Source: Apium graveolens (taxonomy: Eukaryota > Streptophyta > Magnoliopsida > Apiales > Apiaceae). Taken from it: 64,000 bases of DNA. Position numbers and translations under genes: made by a program. The notes beneath the pieces were generated by a model. That model did not search any database. It saw only the letters and a list, made by a program, of their open reading frames with translations, and was not told the DNA's origin. Location: assembly GCF_009905375.1 (NCBI RefSeq), contig NC_133653.1, forward strand, positions 65,197,414 to 65,261,413, given 5' to 3'. Below, piece after piece: positions 1-11,270 of the stretch. Numbering within the stretch: position 1 is the stretch's first letter; every line of letters begins with the position of its first letter.

Positions 1-2262
1 ATAATCTGGATGTTTGGTATCTACAAAACCTGGAGGTTGTTCAACATATACCTCCTCCTCCAATTCTCCATTGAGAAAAGCACTTTTCACATCCATTTGA
101 AAGACAGTAAACTTTTTGTGAGCAGCATAAGCCAAGAATATCCTTATGGCTTCTAACCTAGCAACTGGTGCAAATGTTTCATCATAATCAATTCCCTCCT
201 GTTGAGAATATCCTTTTGCAACCAGCCTTGCCTTATTCCTTGTAATTATGCCATCACTGTCAGTTTTATTTCTGAATACCCACTTTGTACCAACAACAGA
301 TCTATTCTTTGGTCTTGGCACTAGGGTCCAGACTTTGTTTCTTTCAAATTCATTCAACTCTTCCTGCATTGCTTGCACCCAATCAGCATCTTGAAGAGCT
401 TCTTCCACTTTCTTTGGCTCAGTCTGAGATAGAAAATAATTGTAAAGACATTCATTTGAAGTACCTGTTCTAGTTCTGACACCTGCATCAGGATTTCCAA
501 TTATCAAATCAGGTGTATGTGATTTTGTCCACTTCCCTGCAGATGGAAGGTTTTCTCTAGAACTGGATGCTCCCCCATGATCCATGCTATTTTCATTTTC
601 ATTTTCTGATGCTCCCCCTGAAACTATGATCTCTGAGTTAGATTCTTCAGTATTTACATTTTCAGCACTATCAGAACTTGGCTTATCAGAAACAAAAGCT
701 TGTCGATCCAAATGAATCATTCTTGACGAATCAAAACTTGAAGAGCCAGATGCATGTTCTGATGTTTCTTGAGATGTGGTAGGATCTTGAGTATGTTCCC
801 CCTGCATAGGTGCATCTTCCTTTGACGTAGTCTCCACAGTTTCAATAACATCAGAGTTTAATCCATCAGAGTTTACAGTATCAGGACTTAGACTGTCACG
901 ATTTTCTGTATCAGAATTTGAGTCTTCATTTTCAAATCTCAGCTGATCATGGTCAATGAAATCTTCAAGACCAGTAATCTTTTTGTCATCAAAAGAGACA
1001 TTGATAGATTCCATGACCACTTTTGTTCTCAAATTATAGACTCTGAAGGCTTTTGTGGAAAGTGGATATCCAACAAAGATTCCTTCATCAGCTTTTAGAT
1101 CAAACTTTGATAGCTGTTCAGGATGAGTCTTGAGAACAAAACACTTGCATCCAAATACATGAAAATATTTCAGATTTGGCTTCTTTTTCTTCACCATCTC
1201 ATATGGTGTTTTTCCATGCTTGTTAATGAGTGTTGCATTTTGAGTAAAACAAGCAGTCTGCACAGCTTCAGCCCAGAAATAGGTTGGAAGCTTTGCTTCT
1301 TCAAGCATTGTACGTGCAGCTTCAATGAGAGTTCTATTCTTCCTTTCAACAACTCTATTTTGCTGTGGAGTTCCAGGAGCAGAAAATTCCTGCTTTATTC
1401 CATGGCTTTTTCAGAACTCTTTCATTATCAAATTCTTGAACTCAGTGCCATTATCACTCCTTAAAACTTTCACAGAATCTTTGACCATTTTATCCAGATG
1501 TTTGATATGATCAATCAAGGTTGATGCAGTTTCACTTTTTGTATGCAAGAAATACACCCATGTGTATCGGGTGAACTCATCCACTATGACCAACGCATAC
1601 TTCTTCTTTGCAATGGACATGACATTTACTGGACCAAATAGATCAACATGTAGTAGATGATAAGGCTCAAGAATTGATGATTCATTCTTGCTCTTGAATG
1701 AAGATTTTCTTTGTTTGGCTTTCTGACATGAATCACAAAGACCATCAGGAGCAAATACTGTGTTTGGCAATCCTCTCACAAGATCTTTCTTGACCAGTTC
1801 ATTTATATTGTTGAAATTTAAATGAGAGAGTTTCTTATGCCAATTCCAGTTTTCTTCAATTGATGCTCTACTCATCAGACAGATTGCAGAACCATCAGTA
1901 CTTGTTGAAAGCTTAGCTTCATAAATGTTACCACGCCTGTATCCTTTCAGAACAACTTTGCCTTTAGATTTACTCACAATTTCACAGTGTTCTTCAAAGA
2001 AATCAACATGATAACCTCTGTCACAGATTTGACTTATACTCAGTAGGTTGTGTTTAAGTCCTGAGACTAGAGCTACTTGTTTAATTATGACATTTCCAAG
2101 ATTGATATTGCCATATCCCAATGTTTTTCCAATGTTGCCATCTCCATAAGAAACACTTGGGCCAGCTTTCTCCACAAAGTCTGATAGCAGGGCCTTATTT
2201 CCAGTCATATGTCCTGAACATCCACTGTCCAGAACTAGAATATTTTTCCTGTTGCCCTGCAA
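1..2262 (-). pseudogene. pol: pol of element A: protease, integrase and start of reverse transcriptase
   Basis: The frame continues from gag across TAG (2277-2275) and TGA (2265-2263). The protease active-site motif VLDSGCSGHMTG follows at once. A GAG-pre-integrase HxxxC-x-C zinc finger (WHKKLSHLNF...CDSCQKAKQ) and the integrase core follow, with catalytic residues in HVDLFGP, SDNGTEF and, after a TGA at 1410-1408, in [11 protein letters not shown] serine- and acid-rich linker (about 950-540) leads into RT, recognised by [23 protein letters not shown] and [20 protein letters not shown], which runs off the window at base 1. The TGA at 1410 is TGC in element D. This copy is close to intact but cannot make a full product without stop suppression. 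Confidence 0.88.
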
Positions 2263-2274
2263 TCATAAAGACCA

Positions 2275-4611
2275 CTAATTATTAATTTTAAGGACCCAGA
2301 CTTGCTTGGATCCTTTGGCCTTATTAAGTTTATTAACATTTGTAGCGGATTTAGCATCAGAGTTTATGTTAACAATTTTCTTATCAGAACTTACACTATC
2401 AGACTTTGAATCAGAATTTATACTAGAAGGAACAATGAAAACTTTCTTCAAAGAAGGTTTTATTTGATAATAATCATAGTACAAGCTATGATATTCCTTA
2501 CAAGTATAAATGGAATGCCATAAACTACCATAATGAAAACAAGGATTTTGTGGTTTGTATTTAACAGACTGACTCTTAACTCCTGACTTTGAAGGTAAGG
2601 AGTTAATATTCTTATTCTTCCTACAAAAAGAAGCCAGATGGTTAGAACTTCCACAGTTATGACATGTTTTCCTAGAAGCATCAGGAACAGGTTTATAATT
2701 ATTGCTTTTATTCACACCTTCCTTTCCATTCTTATTTTTCCTAGGTGATTTTACCTTGTTTGCATTCTTGACATATTTCAGCTTATGCTTAAGCTGCTTC
2801 TTTGTCATTAAGCCTATGTTCACTTCAGCTGTCTTTTCCTATTTTAGTTTGTCAGAAGTTAATTTCTTTGTAACTTCTGATTTTTCATTTTCAGACTTTA
2901 CAGTTACAAACTTAACAAGTTTTAACTTTGGCTTTTGCTTATCAACAGACTTAATTTCTTCAGTTCCTTTATCTTTCTTATCTTCTCCATAACCTAAGCC
3001 CTCTTTCCAGTTTCCACTACTTAGCAAATTTTGAGTTGTTTTGCCAGAGTTAGTCCAAGTCCTGATAATCTCTCTTTCTTTTTCTAACTCAGTTTTTAGA
3101 GATTCATTTAATTTTAGCACTTCATTCCTAACATAAAAAGCATCATCTCTATCCTTCTAAGTTTGATGAAACATGACTAACTCTTTTTCTAAGAAATCAT
3201 TTCTTTTCTTAAATGCAAGATTTTCAGAAGTTAATCTTTCACATGTTAAAGTTTGATCTCTATAACTAACAAACATGGTTTTAAGATATCTTCTCAACTC
3301 ATTAATATCATCACTATGAAAAGCATAAGTAGTCTGAGGTACCTTTGTTTCAGCAGCTTCAGAACTGCTCTCAGCACTTTCTTTATCAGCATTTGCCATC
3401 AATGCATAGTTTTCCTCACTTTCAGAGTCTGAGCTGTCTGTCCAGCTTTTCTGCTTTGTGACAAGAGCCTTGCCTTTGTCACCCTTTACCTTCTTGCAGT
3501 CAGGAGATATGTGGCCTTTCTCACCACAGTTATAGCATTTAACATTGGTGTAATCTCCTTTGTCAAACTTTCCTCCTCTGCCTTCAGATCTTCTGAAATT
3601 CTTCTTATCAGAACTTATGCCTTTCCTGGAAAACTTCTTTCCCTTCCCGAACTTCCTGTATGCAATCTTTGTGATTCCTTTCACCATAAGAGCACATAGC
3701 TTCATCATCTCCTCATCAGCATCAGTCTCAGGCAAGCTTTCAGAATCTGAGTCATCATCACTCTCAGAACTTGATGACTCAGTATCAGACTTTATGAAAA
3801 GAGCTTTACCCTTATCTTTCTTTGAGGAAGCTGCTTTGGGGAATTCTTCTTCAGCCTTAAGAGCAACTGTCCTTGACTTTCCTCCTTTCCTCTTGCTTCT
3901 TTGTTCCATCTCCAGCTCATGAGTCTTGAGCATTCCATAGATTTCATCAAGAGTTGTTTCATCAAGATTGTAGTTGCCTCTTATTGTCGTTGCCTTCAAA
4001 TCCCAGCATTCAGGAAGAGTTAACAGGAACTTAAGGTTTGAATCTTCAAGATAATACTCTTTATCAACCAATGACAAATCATTCAAAAGTTTGACAAATC
4101 TATCATATAAATCATTCAATGACTCATTAGTCTTTGAGTCAAAGTGTTCATACTCTTGAGTGAGTATTGTCTTCCTGTTCTTCTTAATTGTGTCAGTTCC
4201 CTGACACCTTGTTTCCAGAGCATCCCATATTTCCTTAGCAGTCTTGCAGTTGATTACCCTGTTTGACATTACATTATCAATGGCACTATGCAGTAAGTGT
4301 CGTACCTTAGCATCCTTAGCAATTGATGCTATGTCTTCAGCAGTATAATCACTCTTCTCTTTTGGTACGGTCTTTGCTGCTTCACCTGCAACTGCAACAG
4401 CGAGCTTGGTTGGTTTGTGAGGGCCTTCCTTGATTCTATCAAGGTATTCTGGATCTGTTGCTTCCAGGAACACGGTCATCCTTACCTTCCATATGGGATA
4501 TTCAGATGGTCTCAGTATGGGAACTCTGATGGTCTCATACTGACTCTGAATTTGTGTCTTTGGTGATTCCTCAGTTTTGGTAGGCTTAGTTGGAGTTTCT
4601 GTGTCCGACAT
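2275..4611 (-). pseudogene. gag: gag of element A (UBN2-type Gag, long C-terminal extension)
   Basis: Gag is the structural protein of the virus-like particle. The start is the ATG at 4611, 43 bases after the PBS. The N-terminal part (about residues 25-240) is the UBN2 retrotransposon Gag domain, with the YPIWKVRM and EIWDALE motifs. An acidic serine-rich stretch follows (about 275-300), then a CCHC knuckle CYNCGEKGHISPDC, a coiled-coil region, and two further knuckle-like motifs CHNCGSSNHLASFC and CFHYGSLWHSIYTC. In the last one the second cysteine is replaced by tyrosine, whereas element D keeps CFHCGS. Two private nonsense codons interrupt the frame (TAG at 3159-3157 and 2841-2839); element D has CAG at both places. 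The frame ends at TAG 2277-2275, a stop that D shares. Confidence 0.88.
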
Positions 4612-4653
4612 GATTGTGTTTGGATCTTTAATTGTATGTATGTTAACAGATAG

Positions 4654-4665
4654 GCTCTGATACCA
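4654..4665 (-). other. Primer binding site of element A (initiator Met-tRNA type)
   Basis: The minus strand reads TGGTATCAGAGC two bases inside the LTR. This is the standard plant LTR-retrotransposon site complementary to the 3' end of initiator methionine tRNA. The same 12-mer sits next to the LTRs of Gy1, D and E. Confidence 0.93.
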
Positions 4666-4667
4666 AT

Positions 4668-5282
4668 TGTTAGGTCACACACACACTGTAGAGGGGGTGA
4701 ATACAGTGTATAGTACACTTAAATCGAACTTTAAGAACTTAAGTAACAGAAAACAAACTTTATTGAAACAATAAACTCTGTTACAGTATGGAACTGTTAC
4801 CTCTCAGTGATGAACAAATATCACGAGAGCTGCTAGGGTTACAATGAATAATCTTCTCTAATAATGATAAAATTTTTAGTGTAAACCCTATGTCTGTGTT
4901 TATATACTACACAGTTACAAGATAATCGCTAATTGATATGGAATATAATTATGCTTCCTAAAATATATCAATCAGATATCTTTTCTTCCAAGTATTCCAT
5001 TCTTTACAGAATTCCTTCTTCATGCATATCTCTTCTTATGTTTATCTTGATCTTCTTTCCTTTAATCAGCTACTGTCCTTATCTGATTGTCCTTCAGCAC
5101 TTAAGTTCTGATATTTATCTTCTGATGATTATCTCCTGATAACATAAGTACTGATATCCTTAAGTCCTGACTTCCAGTATAAGTACTGATCAACAGTTAA
5201 GTACTGATTTATCCTGTTCAAGTAAGATCTGAAAGCTAAATATAAAACATATTAGCCATGACATTATCAAATATATCTAACA
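4668..5282 (-). repeat. 5' LTR of copia element A
   Basis: The LTR is 615 bp and starts TGTTAG and ends CTAACA on the minus strand, the usual TG...CA ends. It is homologous to the LTR at 39429-40036 of element D. On the minus strand TATATAAACA at about 4906-4897 is a likely TATA box, at the same relative place as in D. Five copies of a decamer of the form TCAGNACTTA (seen on + as TAAGNNCTGA) lie at 5102, 5145, 5161, 5180 and 5198, upstream of the TATA box. The flanking base change from LTR to Gy1 sequence is sharp at 5282/5283. Confidence 0.92.
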
Positions 5283-6592
5283 AATCCGTTAATCGGATTT
5301 GGGTAAAACGAAGGGTAGATAGAAGTATGTGTTGAATAGAATCCTATGAGTTGATGATTGATAGATGCTTATGATATGTGAGCAGAAGAGGCAAGGCATA
5401 GGAAAGGGAAACAGGTAGTTGAGGAGTAAGACGATTGTGATTGGAAGCGAGTGCAGTGTAGTAAGCTAATACCAGGCAAGTGTTCTGAACTTTCTTGAGA
5501 TGTTATAGTACTTGATAGTCATATTGATATTGAAAGTGCTTGAAGCACTGAAACCCAAACCCTGATTCCAGTTATTGTTCTTGAGCCATGAACCTTATTC
5601 TTTCTATACCATTGATTGTTGTATACCCAAACACGAACCTCAAGTATACAATACTACTCCACAAATATATACATATTAAATATAAAACACGGAACCAGAT
5701 TGCTTATACCTTCAAACCATTGTATTTTATTCTTTGAAAGCCCAAATCTTTGAAACCCTGAAATGTTGATTCCTTTGTTATCCAATTCTTTCATTACCCA
5801 GCATCCAAGCTTTTAAATTATCTTATTGATCCTTACAAAGATTGAAACCCTTTCATTGTTAAACACTCATTGTTGTTAATGATTCTGGTTATTGTTTATT
5901 ATTCCATATTATGTTATTATGTTAGAATTGGATTGTTTTTATAAAATTGTGGACCAGATTCGTGGTCAGACCATACAATGGTCAAGTTAGGCCAATGTGT
6001 GCCTTGGATCCAGTAGTTAGAGCAATGTTGTGTGCCTTGCTCGGGGTTAGTGCATGACTGATCAGCAGCCTAACCTTGGTTTTTAAATTAAAAGTATAAT
6101 ATCCAATTCTAAATCATAATCCATTGTTCACTTAATATCATAATCATGTTCACCTGATGATCATTATTCTCAGTTTTGTCATTGTGACTTGCTGAGCTAG
6201 TTAGCTCATTTGTGCGATGTTGTTTATAATCTTTCCAGTTAAAAAGGAACCAGTTGGTAAAGAGGATCCCCAGTCCAGTGCGAGAGCTAGGGGTTCAGGT
6301 TCAGGTTGAGGAAGCTGAGCTAGTAGGCTTCTTTTGGGATAATTTAAGGTTGTAAAAGTTGTAATAAAGTTTAATACTCAGTTTTGAGTTTGGAATAGTT
6401 GGGATTTGAACGGTTTGTAATATATTAGTGTGTTTGGCTTGTGTGCATACTTTAACCTGTTGCGGTCCGTGGTGGTTGGTAAGTAGGGTCACTGCATATA
6501 TTATTATTATCTTTATTATTGTTATAAGCAGGTTATAAATAAGGTGTGAGTGTGGACCCCAAACTTCTGACCCGGGTTTGGAGGGCGCCACA
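5283..6592 (+). repeat. 5' LTR of Gy1, 3' part only (left part displaced by element A)
   Basis: 1310 bp that align with 14418-15725 of the 3' LTR. It ends GGCGCCACA directly before the primer binding site. A perfect 7-bp palindrome TGAGCTA-GT-TAGCTCA lies at 6193-6208, followed by a pyrimidine-rich stretch ending in CAG at about 6239. Confidence 0.92.
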
Positions 6593-6596
6593 GGTT

Positions 6597-6608
6597 TGGT
6601 ATCAGAGC
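6597..6608 (+). other. Primer binding site of Gy1
   Basis: TGGTATCAGAGC, four bases after the LTR end at 6592; matches the initiator Met-tRNA 3' end. Confidence 0.92.
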
Positions 6609-6790
6609 TACAGGTTATAAGTCACTGACACAAGCCTAGGTTGACGGGAATGGGTAGAGGGTTAGGATTAGAAGTAAGGAATAGAAAGATAGAACGTTGA
6701 GAGGTTGAGTGTTACGGTATAACCAGTAGTAGTATAATACGCGTCGTGGTTCGAGATTCTTATATTACGATATAATTTCAGATAGCAGCG

Positions 6791-7309
6791 ATGGCCGACT
6801 CTTTTATTCCTATATCAGCTGATCACTCAGAGCCTTCAGTTGGAGTGCCGTCTTCGGATCCACTTCCTGTTGTTCCACCAGTGTTGGCTATACTACCTCC
6901 ACCTGTGTTGCAGCCCGTACCACTGCAGGCTATTCCACCTCCAGGCATGAGGCCACCTATTAGAGGACCCCCACCAGCTGATTCAGATTCCACTGGGTAT
7001 TCAGTTGCGAGTGCCCCCTTCCAGACTACATTGCCCCCAGTTCCTTATTACCGGTATGAGGCCCTTCTATTGGAGCGTGATTCCTTGTTGGCTCAGATCA
7101 GAGAGTTACAGCATATCATCAGGACTACAGATGTGGATCGTGGTGTGAGGGAGCTTCGAGAGGAGATTCATATGACACGGAGGGTCCTTGAGGCTAGGCT
7201 ACATGGAGCTACACTACCTGGCAGAGGCTCTGATGCACTGATGGGCTGGGCTACTGAGGTGATGGAGGACTTTGAGAGGCTGGCAGGACCAGAGTTTCCT
7301 TGGAGTTGA
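6791..7309 (+). CDS. Accessory ORF of Gy1, proline-rich then coiled coil, unknown function
   Basis: An intact 172-codon ORF between the PBS and gag, in a frame different from gag and about 460 bp upstream of it. The first ~80 residues are rich in proline, serine and valine (PPVLAILPPPVLQP type). The rest is charged and heptad-like (LLLERDSLLAQIREL, VRELREEIHMTRRVLEARL), which suggests a coiled coil. No zinc knuckle, catalytic motif, signal peptide or membrane segment is visible. It is uninterrupted although gag and pol in the same element carry stops and frameshifts. Extra ORFs ahead of gag are known from Tat/Ogre gypsy elements, but the pol here is of chromovirus type. I do not recognise a family; a role in particle assembly or RNA binding would be a guess. 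Confidence 0.6.
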   Translation: MADSFIPISADHSEPSVGVPSSDPLPVVPPVLAILPPPVLQPVPLQAIPPPGMRPPIRGPPPADSDSTGYSVASAPFQTTLPPVPYYRYEALLLERDSLLAQIRELQHIIRTTDVDRGVRELREEIHMTRRVLEARLHGATLPGRGSDALMGWATEVMEDFERLAGPEFPWS

Positions 7310-7766
7310 GACAGACACTCAGAGATGGAAATGCGGAGCAGTGTTGTTGTGATTACATAGTATGTACAGTAGTGTGTAGTGTGTATTAGTAAACTTTTGA
7401 GTTGTATTTATAGACTAGCTATGCTGACTAGTGAGTAGGTTGTTGTGCCCTTTTTGCTTTTACTTCCGAAGCGTCTTTACGCTTGTAATACCTAAAACTT
7501 TTGATCTATATATATCATCCTTTTTCCTTTCCAGCACTGTCATTTACTTTATTGCACATGTTTTACCTTACCTTATTTATTGCACCAGTTATACCCCTGT
7601 GATACCATGTACCCTGTTTTCCATAACAGTTTATATTCTGTAAAGAAACATGCAATTTATTTAGTTACAACTGTTTTCAAAAAGAAATATTCTGTTTTGC
7701 AAAACTATTCTTTTATGCAAAAGATTGATTCAAAAGCCAAATAAGTTGATTGATTCTTTACAAAAA

Positions 7767-8783
7767 ATGCCTCCCAGAAGAAATACCCGCACCAACACCC
7801 AGAATGAAGAAACCAACAACAACAACAACAACAACCAAGATGATACAAACCCGAATGTGAACCCAGGACCCATAGACCCAGCAATAGCCCAGATTCTTCA
7901 AATCTTGGCCCAACAAACAGTTCACCTGGCACAACAACAACAAAGACAGACCAACCCCCAGGTAACTTTTAAAACTTTTCAGGCAGTAAACCCACCAGAA
8001 TTCAAGGGTTCCTTAGAGCCAATTGAAGCAAATGTTTGGTTAAAGGAAATAGAGAAGGCATTTGCCTTAGTGAAAGTAAAGGAAGAACAGAAGGTTGAGT
8101 TTGCAAGTTACTATCTGAAGAATGAGGCCACCTATTGGTGGGAAATGGTGAAGACATTGGAAGGTACATATGTTATTACTTGGGAAAGGTTTAAGGAATT
8201 GTTTTTAGAAAAGTATTTTCCTCAGTTTGTTCAGGATCAAATGGAGCTGAAGTTTTTAGAATTAAAGCAAGGGAACATGTCGATAACAGATTATGAGGGT
8301 AAGTTTGAGGAATTGTCAAGGTATGTACCGTCGTATGTGGATACTGACAGGAAGAAAGCTAAAAGATTTCAGCAAGGTTTGAAACCATGGATCAGAGGGA
8401 AGGTAGCCATTTTTGAATTGGATACCTATGCAGGAGTAGTACAGAAGGCTATGATCGCAGAGACAAAGAGTGAGATGTTCCAGAAGGAAAAGGAAAGCAA
8501 GAAAAGGAAGGTTGAGGGAAGTGAGGGTCAGCCACAAACAGGGAAGTTTCCAAATTTTAAGAAGGGCAAGTTTCAGCCAGGAAGAAATTTTAATTTCAAG
8601 AGACAGAATGTAGGAGACGGAGGCCAGAGCAACCGTCCAGTTAATACAAATCAGCTAAGTCAGTTGAGACTAACTTTTCCGGATTGTCAAGTATGTGGGA
8701 AAAAGCATGGAGGAGTTTGTAATAAGTTGAATGTGGTATGTTTCAAATGCAATCAGAAAGGGCACTATTCGAGGGAGTGCTGA
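7767..8783 (+). pseudogene. gag: gag of Gy1 (Ty3/gypsy Gag with zinc knuckles)
   Basis: The preferred start is the ATG at 7767 (MPPRRNTRTN, basic N-terminus); an in-frame ATG at 7725 is possible but lies in a less likely context. Low-complexity asparagine and glutamine runs come first. The Retrotrans_gag domain follows (WLKEIEKAF, YWWEMVKT, ITWERFKELFLEKYFP, FLELKQGNMSITDYEGKFEELSRY). The C-terminus has a short Cys/His cluster CQVCGKKHGGVC and a CCHC knuckle CFKCNQKGHYSREC. The frame stops at TGA 8781-8783 immediately after that knuckle and continues in the same frame into pol, so the TGA is probably a mutated arginine codon in one gag-pol frame. A programmed stop cannot be excluded from one copy. 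Confidence 0.85.
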
Positions 8784-8837
8784 AATCAGCCAGCAAGAGA
8801 ACCAACAAATAAGGATCAGCCTATCCGGAATCCAGCA

Positions 8838-10217
8838 GTGAAGGTTCCAGCCATTGGATTTACATGCTTTAAATGTGGGAAGCCGGGACATATGGCCAGG
8901 GATTGCAAGACACCAGCCCCAGTCAGTAATGCATTGAGGATTATGGGATCTACCCCAATAGTGAATGAGACTCCAAGGGCTAGAGTTTTTGATATGTCTG
9001 TGAAGGATGCTATTCAGGATACGGATGTTGTGGCAGGTACCCTTAATGTGAATTCTTTATGTGCCAAAGTGTTAATAGATTCGGGAGCAACTCGATCGTT
9101 TGTTTCACAAGATTTTGTTAGTAAGTTAAATTGGCCAGTTGAGTGTTTAAATGAAATAATGACTGTGGAATTAGCAAATCAAGAACGTGTAACTGTTAAC
9201 CAAGTTTGTGGGAATTGTGAGATTGAGATCTCTGGTAGTAAATTTTGTGTAGATTTGATATCATTTAAGTTAGGAGAATTTGACGTTATATTAGGGATGG
9301 ATTGGTTATCTAAGCATGATGCCCAGATAGATTGTCGAAATAAAAAAGTAATGGTGAAAACGCCAGACGAAAGAATAGTAACGTTCAAAGGTCAGAAACA
9401 AGTAAAGAAGTTCTTAACTATGATTCAAGCCAATAAGTTACTACGACAAGGATGTGAGCATTTCATGGCATATGTGATCGACAGAAGTCAGGAGCCAGCA
9501 AAACTTGAAGATATTCCAGTTGTAAACGAATTTCCAGACGTATTTCCCGACGAATTACCAGGACTTCCCCCATATAGAGAAATTGAATTTGCGATCGATT
9601 TAGCACCTGGAACAGAACCAGTATCCAAGGCCCCATACAGAATGGCGCCTGTTGAGATGAAAGAGCTAGCAAAGCAACTGCAGGAGTTGTTAGAGAAAGG
9701 AGTAATCAGACCCAGTGTATCCCCGTGGGGAGCCCCGGTATTATTTGTTAAGAAGAAAGATGGAAGCATGAGACTGTGTATCGACTATAGGGAGCTCAAC
9801 AAGCTTACAATCAATAATAAGTATCCGTTACCTAGAATTGATGATTTGTTTGACCAATTGAAGGGAACCAAGTATTTCTCCAAGATCGATTTAAGATCGG
9901 GATATCATCAACTGAAGATCAAGCCAGAAGATATACCAAAGACAACTTTTCGAACAAGGTATGGACATTATAAATTTCTAGTAATGTCTTTTGGATTGAC
10001 CAACGCCCCGGCAGCATTTATGGATCTGATGAACAGAATCTTCAAGGAATACTTGGACAAGTTCATTATTATTTTTATAGATGATATTTTGATCTATTCA
10101 AAGACAGAAGAGGATCATGCGGAACATTTAAGGACAGCTTTGGAGATTTTAAGGAAAAAAAAGTTGTATGCTAAATTCTCGAAGTGTGAGTTTGGTTACA
10201 GGAGGTTCAGTTCTTAG
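8838..10217 (+). pseudogene. pol: pol of Gy1, part 1: third zinc knuckle, protease, reverse transcriptase
   Basis: Same frame as gag. A CCHC knuckle [14 protein letters not shown] is followed by the aspartic protease with the [13 protein letters not shown] active site and the ILGMDWL motif. RT shows [73 protein letters not shown] and the catalytic FIDDILIYS. At about 10190 one base is missing relative to the expected reading, so the frame ends at 10217 and coding continues in another frame from about 10196. The catalytic aspartates are present; the copy is inactivated by the frameshift and later stops. Confidence 0.9.
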
Positions 10218-11270
10218 GACACATAGTTAGTAATGAAGGGATCAAAGTGGACCCGGCAAAGATTGAGGCAATTACGAATTGGGAGAAACCGAGAACACCC
10301 ACCGAGGTAAGAAGTTTTTTAGGATTGGCGGGATATTATCGTCGATTCGTTCAAAATTTCTCGAGGATTGCCACACCATTAACAAAGCTTACACGAAAGA
10401 ATGAGAAGTTTATATGGAACGACAAATGTGAGGAAAGTTTTCAGGAATTGAAGCGATGATTAATCACGGCACCTGTTTTGTCACTTCCAGATGATCAAGG
10501 GAATTTCGTAATTTATAATGATGCTTCTTACAAAGGATTAGGATGTGTTCTTATGCAGCATGACAAGGTGATTGCGTATGCGTCAAGGTAATTGAAACCA
10601 CACGAACAAAAGTATCCTACTCATGATTTGAACTAGCAGCCATAATGTTTGCTTTGAAGATTTGGAGACATTATCTGTATGGAGAGAAATGTGAAATTCA
10701 TACGGATCACAAAAGTTTGAAGTATATATTTACCCAGAAGGAAATCAATATGAGGTAAAGGAGATGGTTAGAGTTGATCAAGGATTATGATTGCTCGATT
10801 AATTATCATCCCAGTAAAGCGAATGTTGTAGCAAACGCGCTAAGTCGGAAGGAAAGGTTAAATGTGTTGTCCGTACCTGAAGAGATATATAAGGAATTTC
10901 AGAAATTGGAATTGGAGATTAGAGTTTGCAAGCCTGAGGAAGTAAAAGTGTATAGTATGATTTTCCAACCGGAATTATTAGAGAAAATAAAGAAATGTCA
11001 GGAAGATGTAATGGATCAAGATATAAATCGTTTGGTAGGGGAAGAGTTATGCACGCAGAAAGATGACCAAGGTATTCTGAGGTTTTCATCTAGAATTTGG
11101 ATTCCACCGGTGACAAAGTTAAAGAATGAAATTCTACAGGAGGCACATAATTCAAGGTATTCCATCCATCCAGGAAGTACCAAGATGTATAGAGATTTAA
11201 AGAAGAATTATTGGTGGCCAGACATGAAGAGGGAAATTGCGGAATGGTTAGCAAATGTTAAACCTGTCAG
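10196..11270 (+). pseudogene. pol: pol of Gy1, part 2: RT thumb, RNase H and integrase zinc region, heavily broken
   Basis: [11 protein letters not shown] and [14 protein letters not shown] mark the RT connection, then an RNase H region ([58 protein letters not shown]) and the start of integrase (HPGSTKMYRDLKKNYWWPDMK). Breaks seen are TGA at 10457-10459, TAA at 10589-10591, a one-base loss near 10630, TAA at 10756-10758, and a frameshift near 11250. Most stops are one C-to-T or G-to-A step from a sense codon expected in this family. Confidence 0.82.

Larger units (their letters stand above)
1..5282 (-). mobile_element. Element A: Sirevirus-type Ty1/copia retrotransposon, 5' part, inserted in Gy1
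   Basis: Read on the minus strand the order is LTR (5282-4668), primer binding site (4665-4654), gag (from 4611), protease, integrase and the first part of reverse transcriptase, which leaves the window at base 1. The order PR-IN-RT is that of Ty1/copia. The long Gag with an acidic serine-rich stretch, coiled coil and extra zinc knuckles suggests the Sirevirus lineage. All coding parts lie in one reading frame with no frameshift, broken by five in-frame stops. The element interrupts the 5' LTR of Gy1: the Gy1 sequence resumes at 5283 at the point matching 14418 in the intact 3' LTR. The 3' half and second LTR lie outside the window. Confidence 0.93.

Noticed and set aside
1123..1510. Plus-strand ORFs over element A pol
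   Set aside because: They are antisense shadows of the integrase frame and have no recognisable motif.
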